From NCBI GenBank assembly GCA_937871285.1, contig CALMQS010000042.1:1-45626 (forward strand): a DNA stretch of 45,626 bases, given 5' to 3'. Source of the stretch: an uncultured Sphingobacteriales bacterium. GTDB lineage: Bacteria > Bacteroidota > Bacteroidia > Chitinophagales > Chitinophagaceae. The position numbers were made by a program, and so were the translations under genes. The notes under the pieces were generated by a model, which saw only the letters and a program-made list of their open reading frames with translations, was not told the origin of the DNA and did no database searches. Shown one piece after another: positions 19,897-27,385 of this stretch (position 1 is the first letter of the stretch; every line of letters begins with the position of its first letter).

Positions 19897-22800
19897 TTAA
19901 AGGATTTTTTTTACGGGTGAAATATTGCCGAGGCAGTCAATGTTCAATTTAAGCGGATTTTGAGCTAAAAATGCGCCAACACTTTTAAACAAATAATATC
20001 TTTTACTTTCTTTTGCTCCTAATGTTTGCTTCAAATCTGAATTTTTAGTTTCTAAATGATGTCTGAACCAGTATTGATTTTCTCCCACACTCCAAACTAA
20101 ATACAAGTGTTTGCTGATAAGTGATTTGTTGTTCTCGGCAATTGCTTTTTTTACATTTTCTTTACTTAATCCTAAAATGAACATTTCATTTTGTTGCAGG
20201 CTATATTCTAATTTTAGATTATCTACAGGAAGTTTATCTATAAAAGGCTGTGGTAATTGCTTATCAAGAATAGTAGTCCAAAGAGCATTGGTATCTTGTA
20301 TCACTACCGGAAGCTTGAATTTCTTTCTTTCTACTGCGTGCCAGAATGTGCAGGCGTGCTGTATCAGCTTGCCGTCTGCATCTTTATAAATAGCGATGTG
20401 GTGGTTGTTTCCCAATACAACAAAACCAATATCCTCTCCTTTTTCATCTTTTTTTATACCTTCCACTGCCGACAGACCTGTAAAACACCTGACGCTTTTA
20501 ATGGGGATTTGCTTTTCTTCATTATGCCAAAGCGTTGTTTTGAATGCTTCTTTCTCCTTTCCCCCGTGTTCATACAATCTTTGTTGTACAAGTTCTTTAA
20601 CCTTTTTATCTACGATGTACGGAACATCTTTGGCTTTTAAACTATCCAACTTATACTTGATAACGACTTCTTCTTTAAAGCAGTCTGCCGTTTCCAAAAC
20701 CTTTTGCTTTTCATTATCTAAATACACGGGTGATTTTTTTAATGAGTTTATTGCCCTTTTTACATCACCGTTAAACTCGCTTATTTTATCCAGTACTTTT
20801 TGCTGAATGCTTTTATCAATAATAGTTTTTGGATTCTCAAAAAGATATTTTGCAGCTTTATTTTTTTCGATGATTTTTATTTTTCCATAAACGGATTGCT
20901 CATGCAATGCACCCCGAGGCGTTAGCACTCCTGTATTAATATTTTTTCCTTTTGCCTTAAACTTGCTGATGGAAACCACTCGTTTACCGGGTTTGAAGGA
21001 AATCAAAATTTCGTCTATCGCTTTAGAAACCTGTGCAGTATCGAACGGTCTCTTTATAAGCAAATAAGTTTCTAACAAGGTCATCTTTTCATTATATTCA
21101 ACTTTTGCAGCATCTACTTCTTTTTTCATTTCGTCCCGTACATCGCTTGCATTCAAAGTATTGATACGTTGAATGAATCCTTGTTGTGTGCAGGCTATCA
21201 CTAATGCATCTACCGCATGGTGGCGGTGATCATCGCGCTTACTCCAGTTGGCAATTCCTTCTTTGTAATGTTTTCTTCTTCCGTGTTCACTTGTCCACTC
21301 CTTCATTTCCGTTTGCTCCAGCTCTTTGAATTTGGGTAACTGCAAATGCAGCATAACATCTTCCCAACCCCATAGCTTACGCAGTTTGGCCGTAACATTA
21401 CCCTCTGTAACTCTTACCTTACTACATATTTTTCCCAATATCTCTTTTGATTTTCGACTGATGTATTGAGTTTCCCTGATATTACGATCTATGAAACTTT
21501 CCCAAAGCTTTTTATCTGCTTCTGTTTCTTTTTTTTGCTTTTTTCGTTCCTGATATTGCTCAAAGGAAACCTTTAAACGGTTCATTTTAGAATAAGAAAT
21601 AATACCGCGCTTAAACCATTCGTCTACCCTTGATAAATATTGATTGAGTACAGCATTTCCCTTTTTCGAAATATAATCGTAAGCTGTTAAATTGGTTTTG
21701 TTGCCATTGCATTTACGATGTACCAGCACTTTATTGCTTTGAGAATCATCGAACAATAAAGCTTTAGGCACTATATGGTCTACATCAAAAGCATCGCCGG
21801 TTAAAGCTTCTGTTAAATTAAAAGTTTCTCCACAATAGATACATTGATTAACGACTTGTGTCTCGTTCCAGCTTTTATCTCTTGTTGGTGAAATAAATTT
21901 ATATTTTTCAATAAATCGTTTGGTAGCAGGTATGTCTAATTCTTTTAAGGCATTTGCCACTTTGTCGTTTATCTTTTTATTGAAAGAATTTAGTTTATCA
22001 GCTGCATCGCGTTCGTCTTTACTTTGTTTGAGTTCGCGAGCCAGTTCAATTCTGATTTCAGCAGGCTTGCCATATTTTTCAATCAAGGCATTTACCACAT
22101 TAATCATTTGGTTTAAAATTTTTTCTACTACCGGCTGACGCAAGCTATTTTTTGGTAAGAGCGTCAGTTTTTTATCAGTACCTGTTTTTTCTAATTCATC
22201 TTTGGTAAGTGACCGGGAAACATAACCGGCAAGGCTTTCTGCTTCATAAAGATTATAGCCTTGCATTAGGTAAGACAATATTTTTCGAATAGCTTTTACC
22301 GATTTATTAGCATAACCCTGTTTGTCGAAATCAATCTTAGAAAGCTTTTCAGCAATTTCTTCTGAAAACGCAAACCGCTTTATTAATGCCTGCTTACATT
22401 CTTCCAAATCTTTAATGGAATAGATGGTATGCCATAGTTGATAGAGTGGCTGTTTTTCTATTTCTTTACTGATAATGGAGCCGTGTCGTTCTTCCAAAAT
22501 CTCACCTGTTTTACGGTCATAAATGTAAGCGTCTTTTCCATTGGAGATAATTTTTGTATTAAAGTTCAGAAGGTTACTGTCGCCAATAATTTTATGGATA
22601 TCTGCAAATGTGGGATTACCCTTAATACCTTTTAAAATTTGTTTATTGCTATAAACGTCGTCTTTTTTAAGGGTTAAAATTTTCAATAAATCGGTGAAAC
22701 TTAGCTGTTCGTTTTTCCAAAGGTGCTCAGCAATTTGTTTCTTTTCGTCAAGTGTAGGGGTGCGGTCGCCCCATTTGTATTTTGCATCAGGCGGATTTTT

Positions 22801-23697
22801 TACTTTCAAGTTGATATTGTTTACCGTTTCCCAAATTCGGCATAATTGGAATAATGGGTTGGATTTTGCCGCTACTTTTGGCCCTACAAATACTTCTTTA
22901 TCGTTTCCTGATTTGTCTTTTATTGTTTTTTCAAAACCTTCAAACTCACATACACTCAATAATCCTTTTTGCGATTTCAGTTTGCGTTGATAATAAATAA
23001 TTTCATCGCGAAGCGAATGGATTAAATCGTCTGTCAGGAATGGATGATGCTTTTTTTGAACATTGATAATCGTATCAAACTCTTCAATATAAGCCTCACG
23101 CGGATATACTTTTTCCTTTACCCTGAAATATTGATTTTGTTCAACAGCGTTTTTCAATCCTTTATAAAAAAACTGCCCAATGGTTTGATTACGATCTTTC
23201 AGTTGGGTATATCTGCCTTTTACGGCTTGTACATATTCTGTATCCCTTTTGTCAGCATTGGCTTCGTTTCTTGCCGATTTATAACCTCGTTTTTGATTAA
23301 GCATATACAAGACTCGTCCCAATTGCTTCGGTTCTATGGGCAGTGAAGCAGCGTCACTTCTTAATTTCCAGATGTCCAGCATAGATAGATTAAGTAACTC
23401 TTTGGATGGATAAATACTATATTTCTCTAAAGCTTTTCTTAAGCTGTATTTGAAATCATCACTTTTCTTCAGTTGTTTCCTGTCATATCCTCTGCGCTGT
23501 ATTCTAGCTGTTGTTCTATCCTGATTTTTGGAAATTGCTTGTCCTTTCTGAAACTGGGCACGTTCGTCAGAGGACAATGATATAATTCTGCTGCCCATTG
23601 CAAGAATTTCTATTGGAATATTATTTTCATCAACTTTTATTAATACCCACCCAATGGAAGTCGAGCCGAGGTCTAATCCAAGAATTGTTTTATTCAT
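19897..23697 (-). CDS. cas9: CRISPR-associated endonuclease Cas9 (type II-C)
   Basis: 1266 residues with every catalytic element visible. RuvC-I is LGLDLGSTSIGW (Asp9); the Arg-rich bridge helix is RTTARIQRRGYDRKQLKKS (about 60-78); RuvC-II is IRIELARELKQS (Glu551). The HNH domain has CIYCG and then DVDHIVPKA (Asp640, His641) and NKVLVHRKCNGNK; RuvC-III is HHAVDALVIACT (His827, Asp830). The last 300 residues form the wedge and PAM-interacting region. It is shorter than many Bacteroidetes Cas9 proteins, which I recall at about 1400 residues. No csn2 or cas4 is present, which with cas1-cas2 makes this II-C. The tracrRNA gene is divergent, 50 bp from the start codon. Confidence 0.98.
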   Translation of the reverse strand: MNKTILGLDLGSTSIGWVLIKVDENNIPIEILAMGSRIISLSSDERAQFQKGQAISKNQDRTTARIQRRGYDRKQLKKSDDFKYSLRKALEKYSIYPSKELLNLSMLDIWKLRSDAASLPIEPKQLGRVLYMLNQKRGYKSARNEANADKRDTEYVQAVKGRYTQLKDRNQTIGQFFYKGLKNAVEQNQYFRVKEKVYPREAYIEEFDTIINVQKKHHPFLTDDLIHSLRDEIIYYQRKLKSQKGLLSVCEFEGFEKTIKDKSGNDKEVFVGPKVAAKSNPLFQLCRIWETVNNINLKVKNPPDAKYKWGDRTPTLDEKKQIAEHLWKNEQLSFTDLLKILTLKKDDVYSNKQILKGIKGNPTFADIHKIIGDSNLLNFNTKIISNGKDAYIYDRKTGEILEERHGSIISKEIEKQPLYQLWHTIYSIKDLEECKQALIKRFAFSEEIAEKLSKIDFDKQGYANKSVKAIRKILSYLMQGYNLYEAESLAGYVSRSLTKDELEKTGTDKKLTLLPKNSLRQPVVEKILNQMINVVNALIEKYGKPAEIRIELARELKQSKDERDAADKLNSFNKKINDKVANALKELDIPATKRFIEKYKFISPTRDKSWNETQVVNQCIYCGETFNLTEALTGDAFDVDHIVPKALLFDDSQSNKVLVHRKCNGNKTNLTAYDYISKKGNAVLNQYLSRVDEWFKRGIISYSKMNRLKVSFEQYQERKKQKKETEADKKLWESFIDRNIRETQYISRKSKEILGKICSKVRVTEGNVTAKLRKLWGWEDVMLHLQLPKFKELEQTEMKEWTSEHGRRKHYKEGIANWSKRDDHRHHAVDALVIACTQQGFIQRINTLNASDVRDEMKKEVDAAKVEYNEKMTLLETYLLIKRPFDTAQVSKAIDEILISFKPGKRVVSISKFKAKGKNINTGVLTPRGALHEQSVYGKIKIIEKNKAAKYLFENPKTIIDKSIQQKVLDKISEFNGDVKRAINSLKKSPVYLDNEKQKVLETADCFKEEVVIKYKLDSLKAKDVPYIVDKKVKELVQQRLYEHGGKEKEAFKTTLWHNEEKQIPIKSVRCFTGLSAVEGIKKDEKGEDIGFVVLGNNHHIAIYKDADGKLIQHACTFWHAVERKKFKLPVVIQDTNALWTTILDKQLPQPFIDKLPVDNLKLEYSLQQNEMFILGLSKENVKKAIAENNKSLISKHLYLVWSVGENQYWFRHHLETKNSDLKQTLGAKESKRYYLFKSVGAFLAQNPLKLNIDCLGNISPVKKIL

Positions 23698-23747
23698 TTT
23701 GAAATTTTATTATTTTAAAAATTGCTAAACCTTTATTATTTTCGCTA

Positions 23748-23816
23748 TGAAAGCAATTCACAATAAGGATTATTCCGTTGTGAAAACATTTAAGGTGGCG
23801 CAAGTCGCCTTTTTTT
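23748..23816 (+). ncRNA. tracrRNA for the type II-C locus
   Basis: TGAAAGCAATTCACAA (23748-23763) is a perfect 16-nt complement of repeat positions 2-17. Downstream are a small GGA/TCC stem (23767-23776) and a rho-independent terminator. TATTTTCG at 23737-23744 differs by one base from the Bacteroidota -7 box and would put the start near the anti-repeat. The RNA would be only about 65-70 nt. GTTGTGAA (23777-23784) repeats the first 8 nt of the CRISPR repeat and can pair with the anti-repeat. Start and length are inferred; the anti-repeat itself is direct. Confidence 0.9.
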
Positions 23817-23817
23817 A
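23792..23817 (+). terminator. tracrRNA terminator
   Basis: AGGTGGC-GCAA-GTCGCCT forms a 7-bp stem (two G-U pairs) with a GCAA tetraloop, immediately followed by six further T. This is a textbook rho-independent terminator and probably also the final stem of the Cas9-bound tracrRNA. Confidence 0.88.
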
Positions 23818-23955
23818 TTCCCGAAGCGCTTACTTGAAATTACGGACAGGGTTCATGGAGTGATATTGCAGGTAATGCAGGCAATCGGGTTGAGACGTTA
23901 ATTTACGAATTTTGGATGAATTTTGCAGCAGCTTTTTATTTTACTGCAAAGTTTT

Positions 23956-24321
23956 TTAGTGTGCTGTAAGATTTGCATGGTAATGCACTGCATACCTGGA
24001 TTTTTCCTCTCCCTCATGCAGAATAGTGTTCCAAACCCCGAACGGAGCATCGCAACAGTTGTACATAGCAGCTATGCAGCCGGCTAACCCATACCATAGC
24101 AGATCCTGTTCATTAGGGCTATGTTGTTCGTATTCATCCCGCTTCACCCTCGCATATTCCGTTGGCGTCATGCCAAACTGTTTTAAAAAGCTCCTGCCGA
24201 AATTGTTCTGCGGTTGAAAGCCGGTCGCATAGCTGCTGTTTCGGGGTATAAAGGAAGGCTCCCTTATATTTGTACGCCCGGTTATTACTATTATTGCAGA
24301 ATATTGTGTAAAGTTTATCAT
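23956..24321 (-). pseudogene. fragment of an AraC-family regulator
   Basis: An open frame of 121 codons of which about 30 (YATGFQPQNNFGRSFLKQF, then GMTPTEYARVKR) are the last helix-turn-helix of an AraC-type activator. The first HTH and the whole sensor domain are missing. The N-terminal 30 residues look unrelated, and the tail contains an unrecognised Cys-bearing stretch (AAMYNCCDAPFGVWN). A GH2 gene starts divergently just beside it, and AraC regulators commonly flank glycosidase genes in these bacteria, so this may be what remains of an old local regulator. Confidence 0.6.
24238..24272 (+). promoter_or_regulatory. candidate Bacteroidota housekeeping promoter for the GH2 gene
   Basis: TATATTTG at 24265-24272 is an exact match to the Bacteroidota -7 box TAnnTTTG. 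A TTTC at 24239-24242 is a one-mismatch -33 box with a 22-nt gap. The implied leader before the ATG at 24337 is about 60 nt. Confidence 0.4.
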
Positions 24322-24336
24322 TCAAAGCAATCAATC

Positions 24337-26190
24337 ATGAAGCCATTTTTTTCTTTTGTTTTTTTTGTAACGATCAGTATGGGATTATATGCGCAGGAAG
24401 CGTGGAAGCCTGTTGCGGGCAAAATTACAACGCAATGGGCAGCGGATATAAAAGCGCAACAGCCCTTGCCCGAATATCCCCGTCCGCAGCTTGCCCGCAA
24501 AAGCTGGGTGAACCTCAACGGGCTGTGGCAATATGCCATTCTTCCTAAGGAAACCGGCGAAACCCCACCTGCCGCTTTTGATGGTAATATCCTTGTTCCT
24601 TACGCGGTGGAATCTGCCCTTTCAGGCGTGGGCAAAACGGTAGGAAAGGATAGTGTGCTCTGGTACAAACGCGCGGTAGAAGTATCCGCTGCATTCAGAA
24701 AAGGGAAAGTGCTGCTGCATTTTGGCGCGGTTGACTGGCAGTGTGATGTATATGTAAACGGTAATAAGGTGGGTTCGCACCAGGGCGGGTATGATCCTTT
24801 TTCATTTGATATAAGCACCGCGCTTACAAAAGGAAAGCAGCAGGAAATTACCATACGCGTTTGGGATCCCAGCGATGACGGCCCGCAGCCGCGTGGTAAA
24901 CAAATCAAGAATCCTCACGGCATATGGTACACGCCGGTAACAGGTATCTGGCAAACCGTGTGGCTCGAAAATGTGCCTTCTACCTATATTGCCGCTACGG
25001 TGCAAACGCCCGACATAGACAAACAAACGCTTACAGTAAAAGTGGATATAGAAAACCTGCAGCCGGGCGATGCCGTAAAAGTGGTTGCATACGATGGACA
25101 GCAACAGGTAGCGGAGCAAACATTGAAGGGTGAAGAGGAAGTTGCTTTAACCATAAGCAATCCAAAGCTATGGTCTCCGTCCGATCCTTTCCTGTATGAT
25201 CTTAAATATACGGTTACCCGCAGGGGGAAAGTGATAGATGAGGCAGGCAGCTATTTCGCTATGCGTAAAATTTCGGAAGCGCCGGATAACAATGGTATAA
25301 AAAGAATGTTGCTGAACAATGAATTTGTATTTCAATACGGCCCGCTCGACCAGGGCTGGTGGCCGGACGGCTTGTATACCGCGCCAACCGATGAAGCGCT
25401 TAAATTTGATGTGGAGCAAACCAAAGCGATGGGCTTTAATATGATCCGCAAACATGTGAAAGTAGAGCCCGCCCGCTGGTACTATCATTGTGATAAGCTG
25501 GGCATGCTGGTATGGCAGGATATGCCCAGCGGCGATATGGGTGGAAACAAATGGGATATGCGGGTAGGACAGGTGTCAGGTAAAAACTTAGATAAAGAAC
25601 GGAGTGCTGAATCTGAAGCCATTTACCGTGCCGAATGGAAAGCCATCATGACCGCCTTGCATAATTTTCCTTCCATTGTAGTGTGGGTACCTTTCAACGA
25701 GGCATGGGGACAATTTAAAACAAAAGAAATTACGGAATGGACCGTGCAGCTCGACCCCTCGCGACTGGTAAATGAAGCCAGTGGCGGGAACTTTTTTGGT
25801 TCGGGTCATATTCTCGATATTCACAATTATCCCGATCCGCAAATGCCTGCACCAACCATATTTGGTGCTAAGCAAATATTAGTGCTGGGCGAATTTGGCG
25901 GACTGGGCCTGCCGGTTGAAGGCCATACCTGGCAGCAGAAAGACAACTGGGGATACCAGAGCTTTAAAAACAGCGATGAGCTCCTTAAACGCTATACCGG
26001 GCTTATCACCGATCTTACACCGCTCATTCCTCTGGGTCTTTCCGCGGCAATATATACCCAAACAACAGATGTAGAAGTGGAAATAAACGGGCTGATGACT
26101 TACGACAGGAAAGTGATGAAAATACCTTTGGAAAAGCTAAAGCAACTGCATCAGCAATTGTACAATAAGGGGCTGGTGAAGATGAAGTAG
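24337..26190 (+). CDS. glycoside hydrolase family 2 enzyme (beta-galactosidase/beta-glucuronidase type)
   Basis: 617 residues from the Met that starts a signal peptide (MKPFFSFVFFVTISMGLYAQ); 41 codons of open frame upstream are ignored because they lack this. Domain order is the sugar-binding N-domain (KSWVNLNGLWQYAILPKE, DWQCDVYVNGNKVGSHQGGY), the immunoglobulin-like middle domain (EVALTISNPKLWSPSDPFLY) and the TIM barrel. The general acid is Glu455 (PFNEAWGQF) and the nucleophile Glu519 (LGEFGGLG). The exact sugar cannot be read from sequence. It begins a + strand run of carbohydrate genes and is followed by a REP-like palindrome at 26194-26242. Confidence 0.92.
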   Translation: MKPFFSFVFFVTISMGLYAQEAWKPVAGKITTQWAADIKAQQPLPEYPRPQLARKSWVNLNGLWQYAILPKETGETPPAAFDGNILVPYAVESALSGVGKTVGKDSVLWYKRAVEVSAAFRKGKVLLHFGAVDWQCDVYVNGNKVGSHQGGYDPFSFDISTALTKGKQQEITIRVWDPSDDGPQPRGKQIKNPHGIWYTPVTGIWQTVWLENVPSTYIAATVQTPDIDKQTLTVKVDIENLQPGDAVKVVAYDGQQQVAEQTLKGEEEVALTISNPKLWSPSDPFLYDLKYTVTRRGKVIDEAGSYFAMRKISEAPDNNGIKRMLLNNEFVFQYGPLDQGWWPDGLYTAPTDEALKFDVEQTKAMGFNMIRKHVKVEPARWYYHCDKLGMLVWQDMPSGDMGGNKWDMRVGQVSGKNLDKERSAESEAIYRAEWKAIMTALHNFPSIVVWVPFNEAWGQFKTKEITEWTVQLDPSRLVNEASGGNFFGSGHILDIHNYPDPQMPAPTIFGAKQILVLGEFGGLGLPVEGHTWQQKDNWGYQSFKNSDELLKRYTGLITDLTPLIPLGLSAAIYTQTTDVEVEINGLMTYDRKVMKIPLEKLKQLHQQLYNKGLVKMK

Positions 26191-26193
26191 ACC

Positions 26194-26242
26194 ACCTGTT
26201 AGGTCTGCCGAACGGCGAAGCATCCAGGCAGACCTAACAGGT
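26194..26242. repeat. REP-like palindrome after the GH2 gene
   Basis: ACCTGTTAGGTCTGCC (26194-26209) and GGCAGACCTAACAGGT (26227-26242) are perfect 16-bp inverted arms with a 17-nt loop, starting 3 bp after the GH2 stop. AGACCTnAnAGnT and the flanking GCCG/GGC resemble the palindromes beside the RAYT. It could also act as a transcript-end hairpin. Confidence 0.8.
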
Positions 26243-26298
26243 TTAAGAGCGTCAGACCGCATACACCATAAACTATAAATAAAAAACCACAAACTCAG

Positions 26299-27351
26299 GT
26301 GAAGCACTTCATTCTGATACTATTTCTTATCCCGGCACTGCTCATTTCCTGCAAAACCCAATCGCAGGATAATGATAAGCGTATGTTCAGCAACCCGCTG
26401 CTGCCTTCCGGCGCAGATCCTTTTTCCTTTTATAAGGATGGCTATTATTATTATACCCATACTTTGGGCAACCGGATTGCCATATGGAAAACCAAAGACC
26501 TGGCTGATCTGAAAAATGCCGAACGCAAAGACATTTTCACACCACCTGCAGGTACCCTGTATTCAAAGCAGCTTTGGGCGCCGGAAATTCATTTTATTGA
26601 AAACAAGTGGTATGTATACTTTGCGGCTGATGATGGAAACAATAACAATCACCGGATGTATGTGCTGGAAAATGAATCAGCGGATCCCATGACCGGTGAA
26701 TGGAAGTTTAAGGGGAAAATTGCTGATCCGGCTGATAAATGGGCCATTGATGGAAACGTTTTCTTTTACCGGGAGCAATTGTATATGATCTGGTCGGGCT
26801 GGGAAGGAGACGTGAACGGGCAACAGAATATTTATATCGCCAAAATGAAAAACCCGTGGACGATTGATGGCAGCAGGGTATGCATTTCCAAACCCGAACT
26901 GGAATGGGAAACACATGGTGACTTAAATGATGCGGATAATCCACCACATGTAAGTGTAAATGAAGGCCCGCAGGCGCTATTCAATAGCGATAAATTGTTT
27001 ATTGTATATTCTGCCAGCGGCTGCTGGACCGACTATTATGCCTTAGGTTTATTGCGCTTTACGGGGAATAATAATTTGCTTGATAGTGCTGCATGGAAAA
27101 AAGCGCCCCAGCCCGTGTTTAAGCAGTCAAAAGAAAATAGGGTATATGCGCCGGGGCATAATTCATTTTTTAAATCGCCTGATGGTAAAGAAGACTGGAT
27201 ATTATACCATGCCAATGCCCTGCCCGGACAGGGTTGTGGCGGGCATCGTTCGCCCAGGGCACAGCCTTTTACCTGGAACAGTGACGGCACACCCCGGTTT
27301 GGCTCACCTGTAAAAACGGAAATGATGCTGCCCGTTCCTTCGGGGAGATAG
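26299..27351 (+). CDS. GH43 family lipoprotein (arabinofuranosidase/xylosidase type)
   Basis: 350 residues beginning at a GTG codon; a lipoprotein signal follows (PALLISC, Cys18). The five-bladed propeller catalytic residues of GH43 are present: Asp40 (GADPFSF), Asp151 (AIDGNVF, pKa modulator) and Glu222 (VNEGPQAL). Other blade motifs include KQLWAPEIHFIENKWYVYF and YAPGHNSFF. Members release alpha-L-arabinofuranose or beta-xylose from hemicellulose or pectin side chains. Anchoring to a membrane outside the cytoplasm is inferred. It lies 34 bp before the DUF4965 gene, so the two are probably co-transcribed. Confidence 0.92.
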   Translation: MKHFILILFLIPALLISCKTQSQDNDKRMFSNPLLPSGADPFSFYKDGYYYYTHTLGNRIAIWKTKDLADLKNAERKDIFTPPAGTLYSKQLWAPEIHFIENKWYVYFAADDGNNNNHRMYVLENESADPMTGEWKFKGKIADPADKWAIDGNVFFYREQLYMIWSGWEGDVNGQQNIYIAKMKNPWTIDGSRVCISKPELEWETHGDLNDADNPPHVSVNEGPQALFNSDKLFIVYSASGCWTDYYALGLLRFTGNNNLLDSAAWKKAPQPVFKQSKENRVYAPGHNSFFKSPDGKEDWILYHANALPGQGCGGHRSPRAQPFTWNSDGTPRFGSPVKTEMMLPVPSGR

Positions 27352-27385
27352 CAAATATTTTTTTGAACAAAATACGACCAGGAAA

